The notes under the pieces were generated by a model. That model was not told where the DNA came from, did not search any database, and saw nothing but the letters and a program-made list of their open reading frames with translations. A DNA stretch of 64,000 nt from Amoebophrya sp. A120. Its lineage: Eukaryota; Sar; Dinophyceae; Syndiniales; Amoebophryaceae. Positions 39,733 to 50,516 of the stretch are shown here, piece after piece; position 1 is the stretch's first letter; each line of letters opens with the position of its first letter. The position numbers were made by a program, and so were the translations under genes. The DNA is taken from positions 2,251,065-2,315,064 of the forward strand of contig CAJINV010000003.1 of the NCBI GenBank assembly GCA_905178155.1, given 5' to 3'.

Positions 39733-42700
39733 TCAATCCTGATTTTTGATGGCATTGTGAAGACAAAATGTCTTCAGCTTTGCCACATCCTGCTCGGATC
39801 TTTTGGGATTGTTAATCCCATTTTTCCTTATCTTCTCCACATCGGCTTGCCAGTCCGCCTTGGTCCTTGGGGTTCCTTGCCACTGGACTCCGGGATCCGC
39901 CGGCTTTCCGGCGGTGAAGCGCGGCGACAGAGCCTTACCGGTGCCGCCCCCCGGGAGCATTTCCTCCGCCAGCTCTACAATTTTCTCCTTCGGCAAACTG
40001 TTCAACTCCGACACGGTGGTTCCGAGGGATCTGGAGGTGCAAACGTGGCGGTACTTGCTGTTTAGCTGCTGGTGATACGACTCTACCCACTGCCAGAAAG
40101 TCTGTTGTTTCGAAGTCAGAAAATTCAAATCTATGCCACCAAACTGCACCCTGGATACAGTGACAAAGAGTCAAACCTCTTGTCGGTAAATGATGACTAT
40201 GTCAGATGAAGAATGCTGAAACAAATTATACGTTTTCGGGAATATCGTCACCGTGCGCGAAATTCGTCGAATTTTCGTACTCCCTTGCGATTTGGTCGAC
40301 TCCTGGAAGCCTCTGCACGCCGGCATCCTTCATAACCAACTCTATGTCCCTTCCCTGCAGGAGCTCTAGTATCGCGTGCGCGAGTGGATCTGTTGTAGTT
40401 TGTGGAGCTGTGCTACTTGTTGTACATTTGTTTCTCTCTCATGGCTCTTTGAATGTTGCCCGGATAGAGTATGCTTCTGATGCGTATCAGTGGCAAAAGC
40501 CAAAAGAGCTGACACAAAATGGAAGAGCTAGACTGACGCCAATGCGGACGTTGTACTTATGCATCACACACACACACACTCACACACATTCACATCAGGA
40601 CGAAAACATAGAAAAACAACTGAATCCAATACCGCTCACTGAAAATTTCTGCTTGTTTTCTTCGAACGCGAGGTACGCATTGAAGAAGAACGTAGAGACC
40701 TTGTTGATGTCCCCGTCGCACAAGAGCTTGTCAAAGTACAGTTTGCTCTTGTAAGGTAAAGCAGTTCGGACCATGGAGGTCATGCTTTCCACTGTGGTTT
40801 TCCGGCGGCGATCCTAGAAGTGTGATCATGTTGAAAGAAAATTGATTTACAAAAGCGAAAGAGACCTTTGTTGCGCAGGCATACAACTACCATGAAAAAG
40901 GATACACAATGTCCATCTGGTCTACAAAAAAATATACCTGCTGGCGAAACTGGCTGTGGAGATTTTTCAAAATGTACCACAGCGGCCCTCTCACGTTCTC
41001 AAATATCTTCTTTCGTGTAATCAACCAAATCTCCTCCTGCAGCAAATCGCGGTTAGACGATTTTGTTCCGAACATCTCGAATGCGCAAAGACCAATCTGC
41101 AACTTGTCTAGCAGTGCGGGGTCCTTCTGCTCGGACACCTGGTACCCATCTGTTCCGCAGTCTGGCGTAATGTCCCGCGACTCACAACTCGTACGCGCTG
41201 AGCCGAAGTCGATAACAACTATGCCGGGGCCTGACAGCATAATTAATACCCTTTATCCATGTCACGTTGAGACTCATGCGGAGGCTGCGACTCCTTGCAC
41301 AACATTTTTGAAAATCGGGCGAAAGCAAACGAGAAGCTCGAACGAACAGCAGTGAGCCGAGGGCAATTATCAAAAGTTCAATACTGATCTTAAGCGTCAC
41401 GGGATGCGACATCTTAGCGTGTGCGTGGGGGGCCATATCCTTTTTCCAAACGACATTCCCATCTTTGTCCAGCGTCTCGATCAAATCGAGCATGTTCGAC
41501 ACGTGCGTGTCCGCACCAAGGAGTTTCTGCTTCTTCGCCCCGACGTGATCGGCAAAAGTCGCTTTTTTCAGTAGAGCGGACAGGTTCTGCAGAGTGATTT
41601 TTGTTTCACTTGCGGCAAGTAAGTTTTGTCTTTCCACGAATCGACCATACACATCCTCCTCGTGCTGCACAACACCTTCAAGAACTAAAGTCAGTTGCAG
41701 TGCAAGCACGAATATTCACGTTTGGTAGCATCAATTATGAGCAACTTCTAATTGTGATGCAAGAAAAAATCGAGTGGCTTCGTCGAAAAGCATACCTGAA
41801 GGATGCCACCCGGCGGGCAGCTAAACGCTTCTGCTCCCTTTGCCGTTACACGAAAGCTGAATGGCTTCCGGATGTGCAGCGGCCGCAGAAAGCCATTATC
41901 GAAGAGATCGCTGAATGACCAGCGGTTCGACGGCAGGGCACCCTCGTGTCTCCGTGTCAACAGCAGATTCGCCGGCTTGACGTCCCGATGGAACACTGCC
42001 ATGTCCGACAACGATTGTGCAATCTGCGGTAGTGAAGCGGACGGATCAAATCGTTTTTTGAATTCAGACTTCTTGGCAAAGCCTGTGCTATCAGGTTTAG
42101 TACTTTGATTCGTGTCACAAAAATAGTAACCTCTGTAAATGTTCATGTTGTAGTTAGTACCTGCAACAAGCAGCAAATTGCGTCGGTGGCCGATATACCG
42201 CTCGCTACCAAATCGTCCAACGACGAACGCTGCCGTTTTGCCCGCTCTGATTCCGGGCAGACAGCTGATGGAAGATCCAGCGCCTTACTACCAGGGTACA
42301 TCGCGAAGTACACCTTCTTCTTGTCATAGTGGTATATGAACCTTGGTAGATACGCGGTTTCCTGTGATTGTTTTTCTGTGTCGTGATGATTGATGGTAGG
42401 TGGAATTATATCACCCTTCGCGCATTCTTATTTCGTCTCACCCCTGCTGTGCCTCGGAGGCGAGGATGTATCGTCCTCCGTGTTCACAACAAATGGAAAA
42501 CGTTCTTGGCGACCATTTGAAACAACAAAGATTATAAGTACGTGAACGACACTGTAGCGCGCGACGAGCGTCGCCAGTAGCCCTTCTCGCAGTATCGCCT
42601 TCTGCCCAACGTCTGCCACAGTTATCTCTTTCAAGGCCGTCGGTGACCAAAGCGAGGTCATGGGAGCCTGCAGCAGGTAGACTGGTGAGTTCGACTCCGC

Positions 42701-43029
42701 GATGAACGACACCTTTGCGCTTGAAAGGTCAAGCGCGCATGGCGGGAGCCAGATTGTAATGCGGCGACCATCGTGGACCAGTTCCAGGGACTGCCACGCC
42801 TCGCCGATGGACAGCGAAGTCGCGGTCGCACTCCCATCACCGGCATCCGAACTGAAGCCTTTCCCGGAGGGTGCTTTGTTCGTGCCTGTCGACGGAGCAG
42901 CAGTGCTGCTGGATGCTCCCGAGGATGAACTGGTTTCTGGCATCGCTCCGGTAGGAGAATAATGCTCCTCAACAGAAGGCCTCTTTGGTCTACTCAGGCT
43001 GTTGCTCGTGCAAAGGGCGCCATCAGTAT
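39733..43029 (-). CDS. Protein kinase-like gene with a large insert between catalytic loop and DFG motif
   Basis: Exons, sense order (outer ones approximate): about 43029-42440, 42361-42161, about 42075-41796, 41664-41385, 41230-40938, 40813-40633, 40389-40232, 40143-39733. The catalytic loop HRDVKPANLLL and the metal-binding IVVIDFGSA are intact. A hinge-like exon (RFIYHYDKKKVYFAMYPG) precedes them. After DFG there is GTDGYQ and DKLQIGLCAFEMFG, like subdomain IX, but no clear APE. HRD-N and DFG are separated by about 150 residues from two exons, versus roughly 15-20 normally. The N-terminal exon is Ser/Ala-rich with a separate folded part. I could not place the glycine loop or the VAIK lysine with confidence; they may lie near 42440-42560 where splicing is unclear. 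The 5' end is missing: the frame starts at an acceptor at 43029. Confidence 0.65.
40565..40594. repeat. CA-rich microsatellite in an intron
   Basis: A run of CA dinucleotides with two interruptions, inside the intron between the 40633-40813 and 40232-40389 exons of the kinase gene. Confidence 0.8.
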
Positions 43030-43656
43030 CTGAACAAAAAAAAACTTTTTGCACTGAAGCGACAGCAGCTACGCATGAAGGAGAAATATTGTGGTGACTT
43101 CCGCCTTGCTTAGCTCCTCCTTTTGTACTAGCATGCAGCGCATTCCGTAACGCTGCCAGGGCTCAGCGCAGCAGTCAGGCAACGCGAACCACCACGATCA
43201 CTCGCACTCTATGGCCGTGGAATCGCTCGCACTCTATGGCACTCTGCGGCTCCCTCGCGAACCTCCACGATCACAAGGCCGCGAATCGCTCTTGCAAATT
43301 TCAGCTACCTTGCAAGAACTAACAATACGACATCAACCATTAAGCTTAGAACACTGCTTATGGCGAAGAACGGAAACTCAAATGATAACTCCTATACTAT
43401 GCCCCCGTGATACATACAAATTTTGTTTTTTCGTTCGATAGCGGAAACGTGTTCTCTTTCCTACAGACGCGGGCACAACAATCGGATTGCTGGGACTTGA
43501 TGTGCCCATGCTACGTTTCGTTCATTGGTCGACCAGCTTTCTGTGGAAAAATCATACATTTCGAAACAAGGCAGGCTCGACTTCCTTTGTCACACCATAT
43601 TTTTATCGTCCAGAAGCGACATTACGTAACAAGTGTTTGCACGCAACAATCAATTA
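43030..43656. other. Spacer, may hide the 5' exon of the kinase gene
   Basis: The kinase gene needs an upstream exon, since 43029 is an acceptor. GC content rises at about 43140-43290, which also holds a short direct repeat (CTCGCACTCTATGGC at about 43201 and 43229). I cannot define an exon here. Confidence 0.35.
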
Positions 43657-44986
43657 TCATTTTCCAAAAAGCGTCGTATCCATCGCCATCTTGCCTCCGG
43701 GCACCACCTTCCCGTTTGGACAGAACCCGCCACCCTGGAGCTTGCACATCACTTTTGCAGTGCTGCCCGCTTCGGTCGGGTCCTCGCAAAACCCGAGGAT
43801 GCGTGCGGGGTTACATTGGGCCTCCCGTGCTTTTTCCGCGGTTTCGATCTGTTTCTCCTGCTCCCACTGCTCCGCCAGCGGCTTCGCAATCCGCTCGGTC
43901 TTCCGGAGATACCGGCAAAACTTTTGGAACAGCCCGTACACCGGGTGGTCGTCCTGCCAACCAAGTTTGCCCGCGGTCGTAGTCATCGGGTGCTGTTTCC
44001 GCCACCACTGCCGACAGCTTTTCACCTCGCAGTCCTGTCCCGCCGGGTTACACCACGCTTCCTGGTCGTTGGGCACCGGGCGCTTCTTGTCAAAGAAATC
44101 GCAGCCCTTTGACATCTCGTTCCAGAGGTGGAACTTGATCGGCAGTTCCGAACGCCCCCCGGGCCGAAGCTCCTCCTTCTCCTGAAGCTGGTTCACCAGC
44201 TGCGCGCACGAGTGGGATTTCTCGCAGGACTTCTGCAGCGTTTCCAGTGACCGTCGATACTGAAGGAGGTACCTGGAGGAGATATAAGAGGTTTGGGTTT
44301 GCGTCAAGAACAGACGATCGATCCATGACAAGGTCCGGCAAGGCACGATACGCTTCCTTGCAAAATATGAAGCTCTGCAGTTCCACGAAAAGACTTAAAT
44401 CTATTCCTGTTCTACCCTACCGTAGTAAGTACCATATGTAGCTTCCCCCGGGTCCCTTCCGCCCGTCCTTCCCGTACTCTTCCATCATGGCCGTGAGGCC
44501 GCGCGACTCAGCAATCTTGAAATCGCAAGCCCGACGCTCGAACAGCCCCCGCGCTTTTGCCGCGTCGAAGAGCGCGGTTCCAATCGTGTCGTGGATGCCA
44601 CGAATGAACTTTTTCGCCGCCGGCAACTCTGCGCCCTGGCAAATCTCGCCCTTTTCCAGGCACCCAGGCATCGGCATGTCGTGCGGTGCGTCGATTTTGG
44701 CCTGATCGCACGTCGGGCAGTACACGAAGGAAGTCGCAGCCCTGCTGGCGCGACGAGGACCTTTACTCCTCGACATGCCGACTGCGCCCGTCGCGCCGTC
44801 GTGGAGAGAGCCAATCCATGGGTCTGGTAGTTCGTAGCTGTGCCAGTGCGCTCTGTGTCCCCGGAACACCGTGCTGCTGTGCCCGTCTGCGTCGACACGA
44901 CCGAGATCGTGAACGCTTGAAGCGGATAACAAGTGCAGCCCTTGATCATGGCCACCATCGTGTGCGAAAGTCGCCAACACACCCAT
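43657..44986 (-). CDS. Cysteine-rich protein of unknown function
   Basis: Two exons, 44986-44433 and 44272-43657, joined by a GT-AG intron in phase 2 (SYIW | YLLQYRRSLETLQKSC), giving 1170 nt and 389 residues. At least 14 Cys are spread through the chain (YCPTCDQ, MPGCLEKGEIC, KSCEKSHSC, WCNPAGQDCEVKSC, CNPARILGFCEDP, CKLQGGGFCP), a pattern seen in disulfide-rich secreted or luminal proteins. The start is the ATG at 44986; no signal peptide is obvious, so an upstream exon could exist. No family recognised. It lies between the kinase gene and the long disordered protein on the same strand. Confidence 0.65.
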
Positions 44987-45728
44987 CAATGTTCGTTGCT
45001 AAAAAAACTTGCGATTTTTATACGCCTGAACAAACACCTCCAAAGTACATTTGTTCTGTGGGCATAGCATTTATCGTTCCTCTTGTTTCCATGGTTGTAA
45101 AATAAAAGGAACAAGCGAGAAACGGCTCTCTACTCTCAATTCCACTCATTCCAAGCAAGAACCTCTCGAGAACTACGTCTCGGCTTCAACAAAACGAAAG
45201 ATGAACGAGGTACGTCCTACTATGCTTAAGTACGTGAATCGATTGCGTCTGCGTCACATATGAATACAGGACTGAACACCCTCAGACGATGCGACCGCTC
45301 GATCTATTTGCGGCCGTCGCGGCTCCGGAAGAGCTCAAAGACCCTCTTTGATCATATGATTTCCGCTTGTAACAGATGAGAAAAACGTAGTGCTAGCGCC
45401 AGAAAAAATTTCTTTCCTGTCGAGGTTGATTTTGTCGACCATAGATCATTGCAAAACGATCGATTTCACTTCTTGCCTGGTGCGACGCACATGGACATTC
45501 CGCAAAATCGATCGTCTTCCAACATCCCGTCGCCACAGAAGAGGTCGCTCAACAAACAGGCTTCCAGGAGCATCAGTAGAATACACACTTTGACTTTCAA
45601 ATAGATGCCTGTTGTTGATATTTTATTGTCGTCTACTCAGTCAGTGCTAGTTTGGAAAATAACGGTATGAAATATCTCGTGAAGATTTTAATACAGATAC
45701 AGTCGATAAGAATACAGAAAAAGTCGTC
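44987..45728. other. Intergenic spacer
   Basis: About 740 bp of AT-rich spacer. No gene or repeat seen. Confidence 0.45.
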
Positions 45729-48700
45729 TCAAATTGGTGATGGCGTATCCACATCCATCGGGTCGCTGGCAGCGTAGTTCTGAATCGACGCGGGCGAAGT
45801 GGACGCCGTCGTCGCCACAGCACCACTGCGCGGCGAGCCGGAACCGCTGGAAATCATGGCACCAGCAGCTCCCGCTGTACTAGTTGGTGAAGACACCACA
45901 GCACTTGACGTTGATGTTACGGCACTACCCTGTATGTGGGTTTTTGACGCTTCGAGATCGCGGACCAGTGAGGAGTTGTCCGCGCCGGGGACGTTCTGGC
46001 CGATGGGCTCCGTGACGTCCAGCAACTGCTGAAACTCGCGACTCAAGTTCAGGTCCCGGACGATCTCGCGCGTTTTCGAAAGTAGGGCCGCGCGTTCTTG
46101 CGCGAGCAGCAACTCCTCGCGTCGTTTCAGGGTTTCGCGCTCGTTCGCGTGACTGGTTTCCAGCTCCTCCTGGATTTTCTGCAGCTCAACACGGTCCTCA
46201 AAGGTGATGGAGCGTCGCAAAGTCTCGATGTTCCAAAACAAGGATCCCTTTTCGGAGTCGTTCACGTAGGCCGTCACGTCCACCTCTTCGTGCCACGCGA
46301 TCCGTTTTCCCAAATCTCCGGAAAAGTCCTCCACGGCGCCCGCGCGCACGCTGCGGGTGCGCCCGGCTTTTCGCAAGTCGGCCTCGTTTTTCGCGGCCCG
46401 AAGCTCCGGCGAGGACCCCGCGCTCTCGCCGGACTTCTTTCTGGAAGATGCGCTCTTTGATGCTGGGCTCCCAGGCCTGGTGGCAGGGGTTGGCGTGGCT
46501 AGTAAAATTTGCGGAAGTGCGTGGTTATCGCGCTCTTCCATCCGCGGGTTCAGGTTGCTACCGAAGCTTGCGGCCACCGTGCTAACGTCCTGTGCGGTCA
46601 AACTGAAGAGCCCGTCGTCTTGCTCGTCCCGCGCCTGATTTTTAGTCGATGTTGTTGTAATTTTACGTTTTTCCACTCCTCCGGATGGTTGCTTTGATGT
46701 TGTTGTAGCAGAACTGTCTAGTAATTGTTGATCTTTACTACTATTCTTATTTTTTCCAGCAGTACCAGTGCTACTGCTTCTGCTATCAGAAGAAGTAGCA
46801 CTGCTACTGCTTGATGAAGATGTTTCACTGCTACAGTGGTTTGCTTTTTTAGCCGCGCTATTGCGAAAGCCGGGGAGTTCGCCTAGAAACAGCGCGAAAT
46901 TCGGAGGCACGGAATCGTTGCGATGGGCCTGGTGTTTTGTAGTTGTGTCGGAGTGCGCGCGCTGCGGTTGATCGTCTTTGCCATTGGTATTCACAACTGC
47001 TTGATCCCCATCGCTGATAATCCTGGGGGTTTTTATCGGTGGTGGAACGCCCTTCGTCATACCGTGGTTCTTCTGCAAATTCTGGGCTCCTGCCTCTGGA
47101 GGTTTACCCTCAACAAGTAATGACGCGCACTTTGGAGGACTTGCAGGTGCTTCTAACCCGTAGCGTATTATTCGCTCTCGCAAGCTCGTCCCTGCCTGCA
47201 CAGTTCTCCCTCCTGCTGCATGACCGTGGTTGTTGCCTTTTTCGCGTCGGCCGGCGTGCACTCGTGGGACCTCGTCGACACAAGACAGGGCAGCCATCGA
47301 GTCCCGAGAGGACGGCTCTGCATCCACTGCGAGGCCAGGAGGAGGACAAACGGAGGCGCGCGCGATCGCAGCACTAGGCTCCGGTGGAAGTTGGAGAAGG
47401 CGTGCTGCGCCTCCCCGAGTTGAATCCTCTTGTTTGTCGGAACCCTCAGCACTGCTGCTATGCGGAGATTTATTTTCTTTCCACATTTCATACGGGTTCG
47501 CAAGCCGCTCTGGAGGCGTGCTTGTCGTGTGGAAGTCGTTGTCGTTCTTGCGGTCGTCCGAATCGATCTTCTCATTCTCTGCTGCAAGAACATTATGTAG
47601 TTGCCCATGCTGTAGTCGTGCTGCATCTTCACAACTACTCGAAGTGCGATCTTTCCTCGGGTGGTCGTTCTTGTTGACCTCCTGCTGAGAAAAAGTCGTA
47701 ACTTCTGCCGGCGAACTCCGGGTGTCATGCGATTGAACACCAGTCGTGGGTGTAACAACCACGCCCTTGCCTATCTGTTCGACCGGTTTCCTCACCTTCC
47801 TCGGCGCAGTGGTCCCCGTCTTGGTCACGGCGCACGACGGCTGGTCACAATCATCTACCGTTGGTGTTGTAGTTGATGGCTTCCCTCTGTGCACCGCTGT
47901 AGGCGGCGGAATCGGGTGTGGTTCAAGGGGGATCAAAAAGGGATTAAAACCTCCCAGGTTTTGGCAAACGGGGGGATAGGGCGCGGGCACGAAAAATCTC
48001 GGGTCCAAAACCAAACCTGCTAAGTTGGTGCTATGGCTATTAGTCGAGAAACCACGACGGGGGGCCGGCGGAGGAAAGCTTTTGTGCTCGTCTTCGGGTC
48101 GTAGCACGGCAGGAGGAGTGGTTGATGCTACAACTGGGGTCATTGATGGGCAAGTTGATGTCCTGGTAGATTCCCCGTCGGGAGAGGTGACAGAATCCAG
48201 AGCATGCTCACGCTTTTCTTTCCCCTCCACTTCGGTACTACTAGAAACGGCGCTAAAGCGGCGCGGGGTTCTAACCTTGCGACTCGACTCGCCGAGGCAC
48301 GGTTCTTTCAGATTGTCCTCTGCCAATGCAGGGCAGTCGTCGAGCTTCTCATCATCCGCAACAAGTTCGTCAAAAGCTGCAGCGCTAGTGGTTGGAAAGT
48401 TGGCATTCGTGAACAGCCTCTGAATTTCCTCCGGTAGAGGCTGACTGCACTGCTCTTCCTCTGTCTCGAACTTCTGGGTAGTTCTGTGTTGCTTCGCGTG
48501 CTTTTGTGCGTTGAAATGATGGCAACTAATGTCCGCCTCGGCGTACAGGTTGCTCATCAACTTTGACGCGGCTCGCAATCTACTCCCGAAAACACCCGCC
48601 TCGCCGCCTCTTGCGGTCCGCCTCCCGGGTGTCCCAGCGGCCGGCGCACCGTTGCCTTCACCAACGTGCTGACTGCTTCTAGTTCGCCCCGATCCGGCGC

Positions 48701-49658
48701 TTCCGCGCGGCAGCGTCGTGCTAGGGAGCATACCCACTTCCCCCCGTGTAGTACCGTCATCCGCAAGACCGCCTTCGTGGCCACCCGAACCCCGAACCCG
48801 CGGCCCGCGTCCTCCCGAGGCCACACTCTGCAGGTTGTGGTTCCGACGGGAGTTGTTGTGCTTCCTCCGGGCCTCACTTTCTTCCAGGGGAGGAATACTT
48901 TTCTGCGGGTTGCGCGGTGGAATGTAAAAAGATGATTGCTGTTGCATCCAAGAACGGGATGATGAACTAGAACTCGAAGTAGAAGCGGACCCGCCCGCGA
49001 CGTCGTGGGAACCGTCATGGTGTCCACCACGGTTGTAATCACTGGTCGGGGACTGCTCCACCGTGGTACTTCTGAAAGACCCACGTCTGTCGTCAAACAT
49101 CGTGAAGCGCGTTGCAGCACCCGGATGTTGAGCATCGCCGTGGACCACGTCGACGCTGTTGCGGCTAGAAGAAGTACCAGACACGCCGGGTCTGCAACTC
49201 CGCGAAAAGCGCCCTGCACACTGATTCCCGTTCACGCGAAAAGACGCTGTCCTGTTACCGCCCCGTTTATTATTTTCACCTACCGTAGGTGAGTAATACC
49301 CCTGTCTCGTTCCGTTCGCACTGAAAAAACTCGCGTTTCTGTTCCGCGGTGAAGGAACGAAAGGCGGGAGTGGATCGAACAACGGAAGGTCTGCGTTAAA
49401 ATTGCCGTTGCTGTCAATACAAAACTTGTCGAGGTCGTATTCGGTATCGTAGCCTGCGCTCTCCTGCGGTTGAGACCCACCGCCGCCATCTCGCAGCGTC
49501 GAAAACAAAGACCGCCGTCTCCGCGGCTTTGGCTTCGAAATCGAAAAAAGTTGGTCGTTCCCACCGGTAGATGAAGAAACGCGGTGGGTGTGGTCAACCA
49601 TTGCAGGAGGTTGGAACCGTTGCCGCGGGCTGCTACTGTCACTACAAGCGGCCGCCAT
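45729..49658 (-). CDS. Large, mostly disordered Ser/Thr/Pro-rich protein
   Basis: An intron-free frame of 1309 codons from the ATG at 49658 (MAAACSDSSSPRQ...). The frame is open a further 57 codons upstream but has no ATG there; an upstream exon is possible. Nearly the whole chain is low-complexity, with Ser, Thr, Pro, Arg and Gly runs. One ordered-looking piece lies near the C-terminus: a segment GSLFWNIETLRRSITFED followed by a charged helix (VELQKIQEELETSHANERE, then KRREELLLAQERAALL), probably coiled coil. Short Pro-rich segments (DPLPPFVPSPR, PYPPVCQNLGGFNPFLIP) may be binding motifs. No enzymatic motif. Likely scaffold or regulatory; unknown. Confidence 0.65.
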   Translation of the reverse strand: MAAACSDSSSPRQRFQPPAMVDHTHRVSSSTGGNDQLFSISKPKPRRRRSLFSTLRDGGGGSQPQESAGYDTEYDLDKFCIDSNGNFNADLPLFDPLPPFVPSPRNRNASFFSANGTRQGYYSPTVGENNKRGGNRTASFRVNGNQCAGRFSRSCRPGVSGTSSSRNSVDVVHGDAQHPGAATRFTMFDDRRGSFRSTTVEQSPTSDYNRGGHHDGSHDVAGGSASTSSSSSSSRSWMQQQSSFYIPPRNPQKSIPPLEESEARRKHNNSRRNHNLQSVASGGRGPRVRGSGGHEGGLADDGTTRGEVGMLPSTTLPRGSAGSGRTRSSQHVGEGNGAPAAGTPGRRTARGGEAGVFGSRLRAASKLMSNLYAEADISCHHFNAQKHAKQHRTTQKFETEEEQCSQPLPEEIQRLFTNANFPTTSAAAFDELVADDEKLDDCPALAEDNLKEPCLGESSRKVRTPRRFSAVSSSTEVEGKEKREHALDSVTSPDGESTRTSTCPSMTPVVASTTPPAVLRPEDEHKSFPPPAPRRGFSTNSHSTNLAGLVLDPRFFVPAPYPPVCQNLGGFNPFLIPLEPHPIPPPTAVHRGKPSTTTPTVDDCDQPSCAVTKTGTTAPRKVRKPVEQIGKGVVVTPTTGVQSHDTRSSPAEVTTFSQQEVNKNDHPRKDRTSSSCEDAARLQHGQLHNVLAAENEKIDSDDRKNDNDFHTTSTPPERLANPYEMWKENKSPHSSSAEGSDKQEDSTRGGAARLLQLPPEPSAAIARASVCPPPGLAVDAEPSSRDSMAALSCVDEVPRVHAGRREKGNNHGHAAGGRTVQAGTSLRERIIRYGLEAPASPPKCASLLVEGKPPEAGAQNLQKNHGMTKGVPPPIKTPRIISDGDQAVVNTNGKDDQPQRAHSDTTTKHQAHRNDSVPPNFALFLGELPGFRNSAAKKANHCSSETSSSSSSSATSSDSRSSSTGTAGKNKNSSKDQQLLDSSATTTSKQPSGGVEKRKITTTSTKNQARDEQDDGLFSLTAQDVSTVAASFGSNLNPRMEERDNHALPQILLATPTPATRPGSPASKSASSRKKSGESAGSSPELRAAKNEADLRKAGRTRSVRAGAVEDFSGDLGKRIAWHEEVDVTAYVNDSEKGSLFWNIETLRRSITFEDRVELQKIQEELETSHANERETLKRREELLLAQERAALLSKTREIVRDLNLSREFQQLLDVTEPIGQNVPGADNSSLVRDLEASKTHIQGSAVTSTSSAVVSSPTSTAGAAGAMISSGSGSPRSGAVATTASTSPASIQNYAASDPMDVDTPSPI

Positions 49659-50516
49659 CACCGGTGCAAGCGGTTCCTGCTCGTCTGTTTCGGTCCTTAC
49701 CGCATTGAAGATGCGTTTTCGACTACTACTACTCGGACCACGCAAAAAGGCACTGCGAATCTTTTCGCAGTTACATTCGACAAGAAAAGCATGTAGAACT
49801 CTACTTAAAGTGGATTTTGGTATTTTCAATTTTCTCAGAAATGTGAAAATCGAGTAAGTAGATCGTATGCTCCCGTCAGGATTGGCACAATAAATGCTAA
49901 CTCTAGTCGGCCTCCATGAAAATATATAGATACATCCCCTGCTGGGGTGACAGGAGCACTCTCGACACCATAAAACATCACTGCACGTTTATTTCTTGTT
50001 TCCTGTTGTGGTCGTTCCGCATTCGATGCAGCAAATAGATTGACGTGGTCACTACCTTGTTTCCGTGGTTCGTTCAGTAGAAATAAGCTACTTCCCTAAT
50101 ATGCGAGATCTTGCGGTTCTCGTGATCAGTCTTTGCGAAGATCGCTGTAGGTGGATGATCTTCCCTGTTTGGATCTTGTTCAGTCGCACATCGCTTGTTT
50201 CGCTGCCTGGTTTGCGATTGCGATTTCTAAACTTTATGATGTACTTCGACCAAGACCTCCTGCCCGCAAACAACTTTTCGACTGCGCCTGCCACCGTGTT
50301 GGGAATCATCCGTCCGAGAGGTGGTCTACATCGTCAGCAGCATGGCAACCTCCTTGCAGCTCCTTCCTCGCCTTACGGCAAACCAAACCGCATCCCTTGC
50401 TTCAGCTTCACACTCCCCGGCTATTGCCATGCAAAAGTCACCAAATACATGCTCACATACAATCCAAGCAAATCAACCAGCACATCAAACGACGGTAGAG
50501 TACAATGAAAATGAGA
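49659..50516. other. Intergenic spacer (left end may include 5' coding of the preceding gene)
   Basis: About 860 bp. The first 170 bp continue the open frame of the disordered protein without an ATG. The rest is spacer with short ORFs and no recognised signal. Confidence 0.4.

Noticed and set aside
39935-40174. Alternative last-exon frame of the kinase gene
   Set aside because: An acceptor three codons downstream (GTGCAG before TTTGGTGGC) keeps phase 0 and gives a longer protein-like end, so the short frame is less likely.
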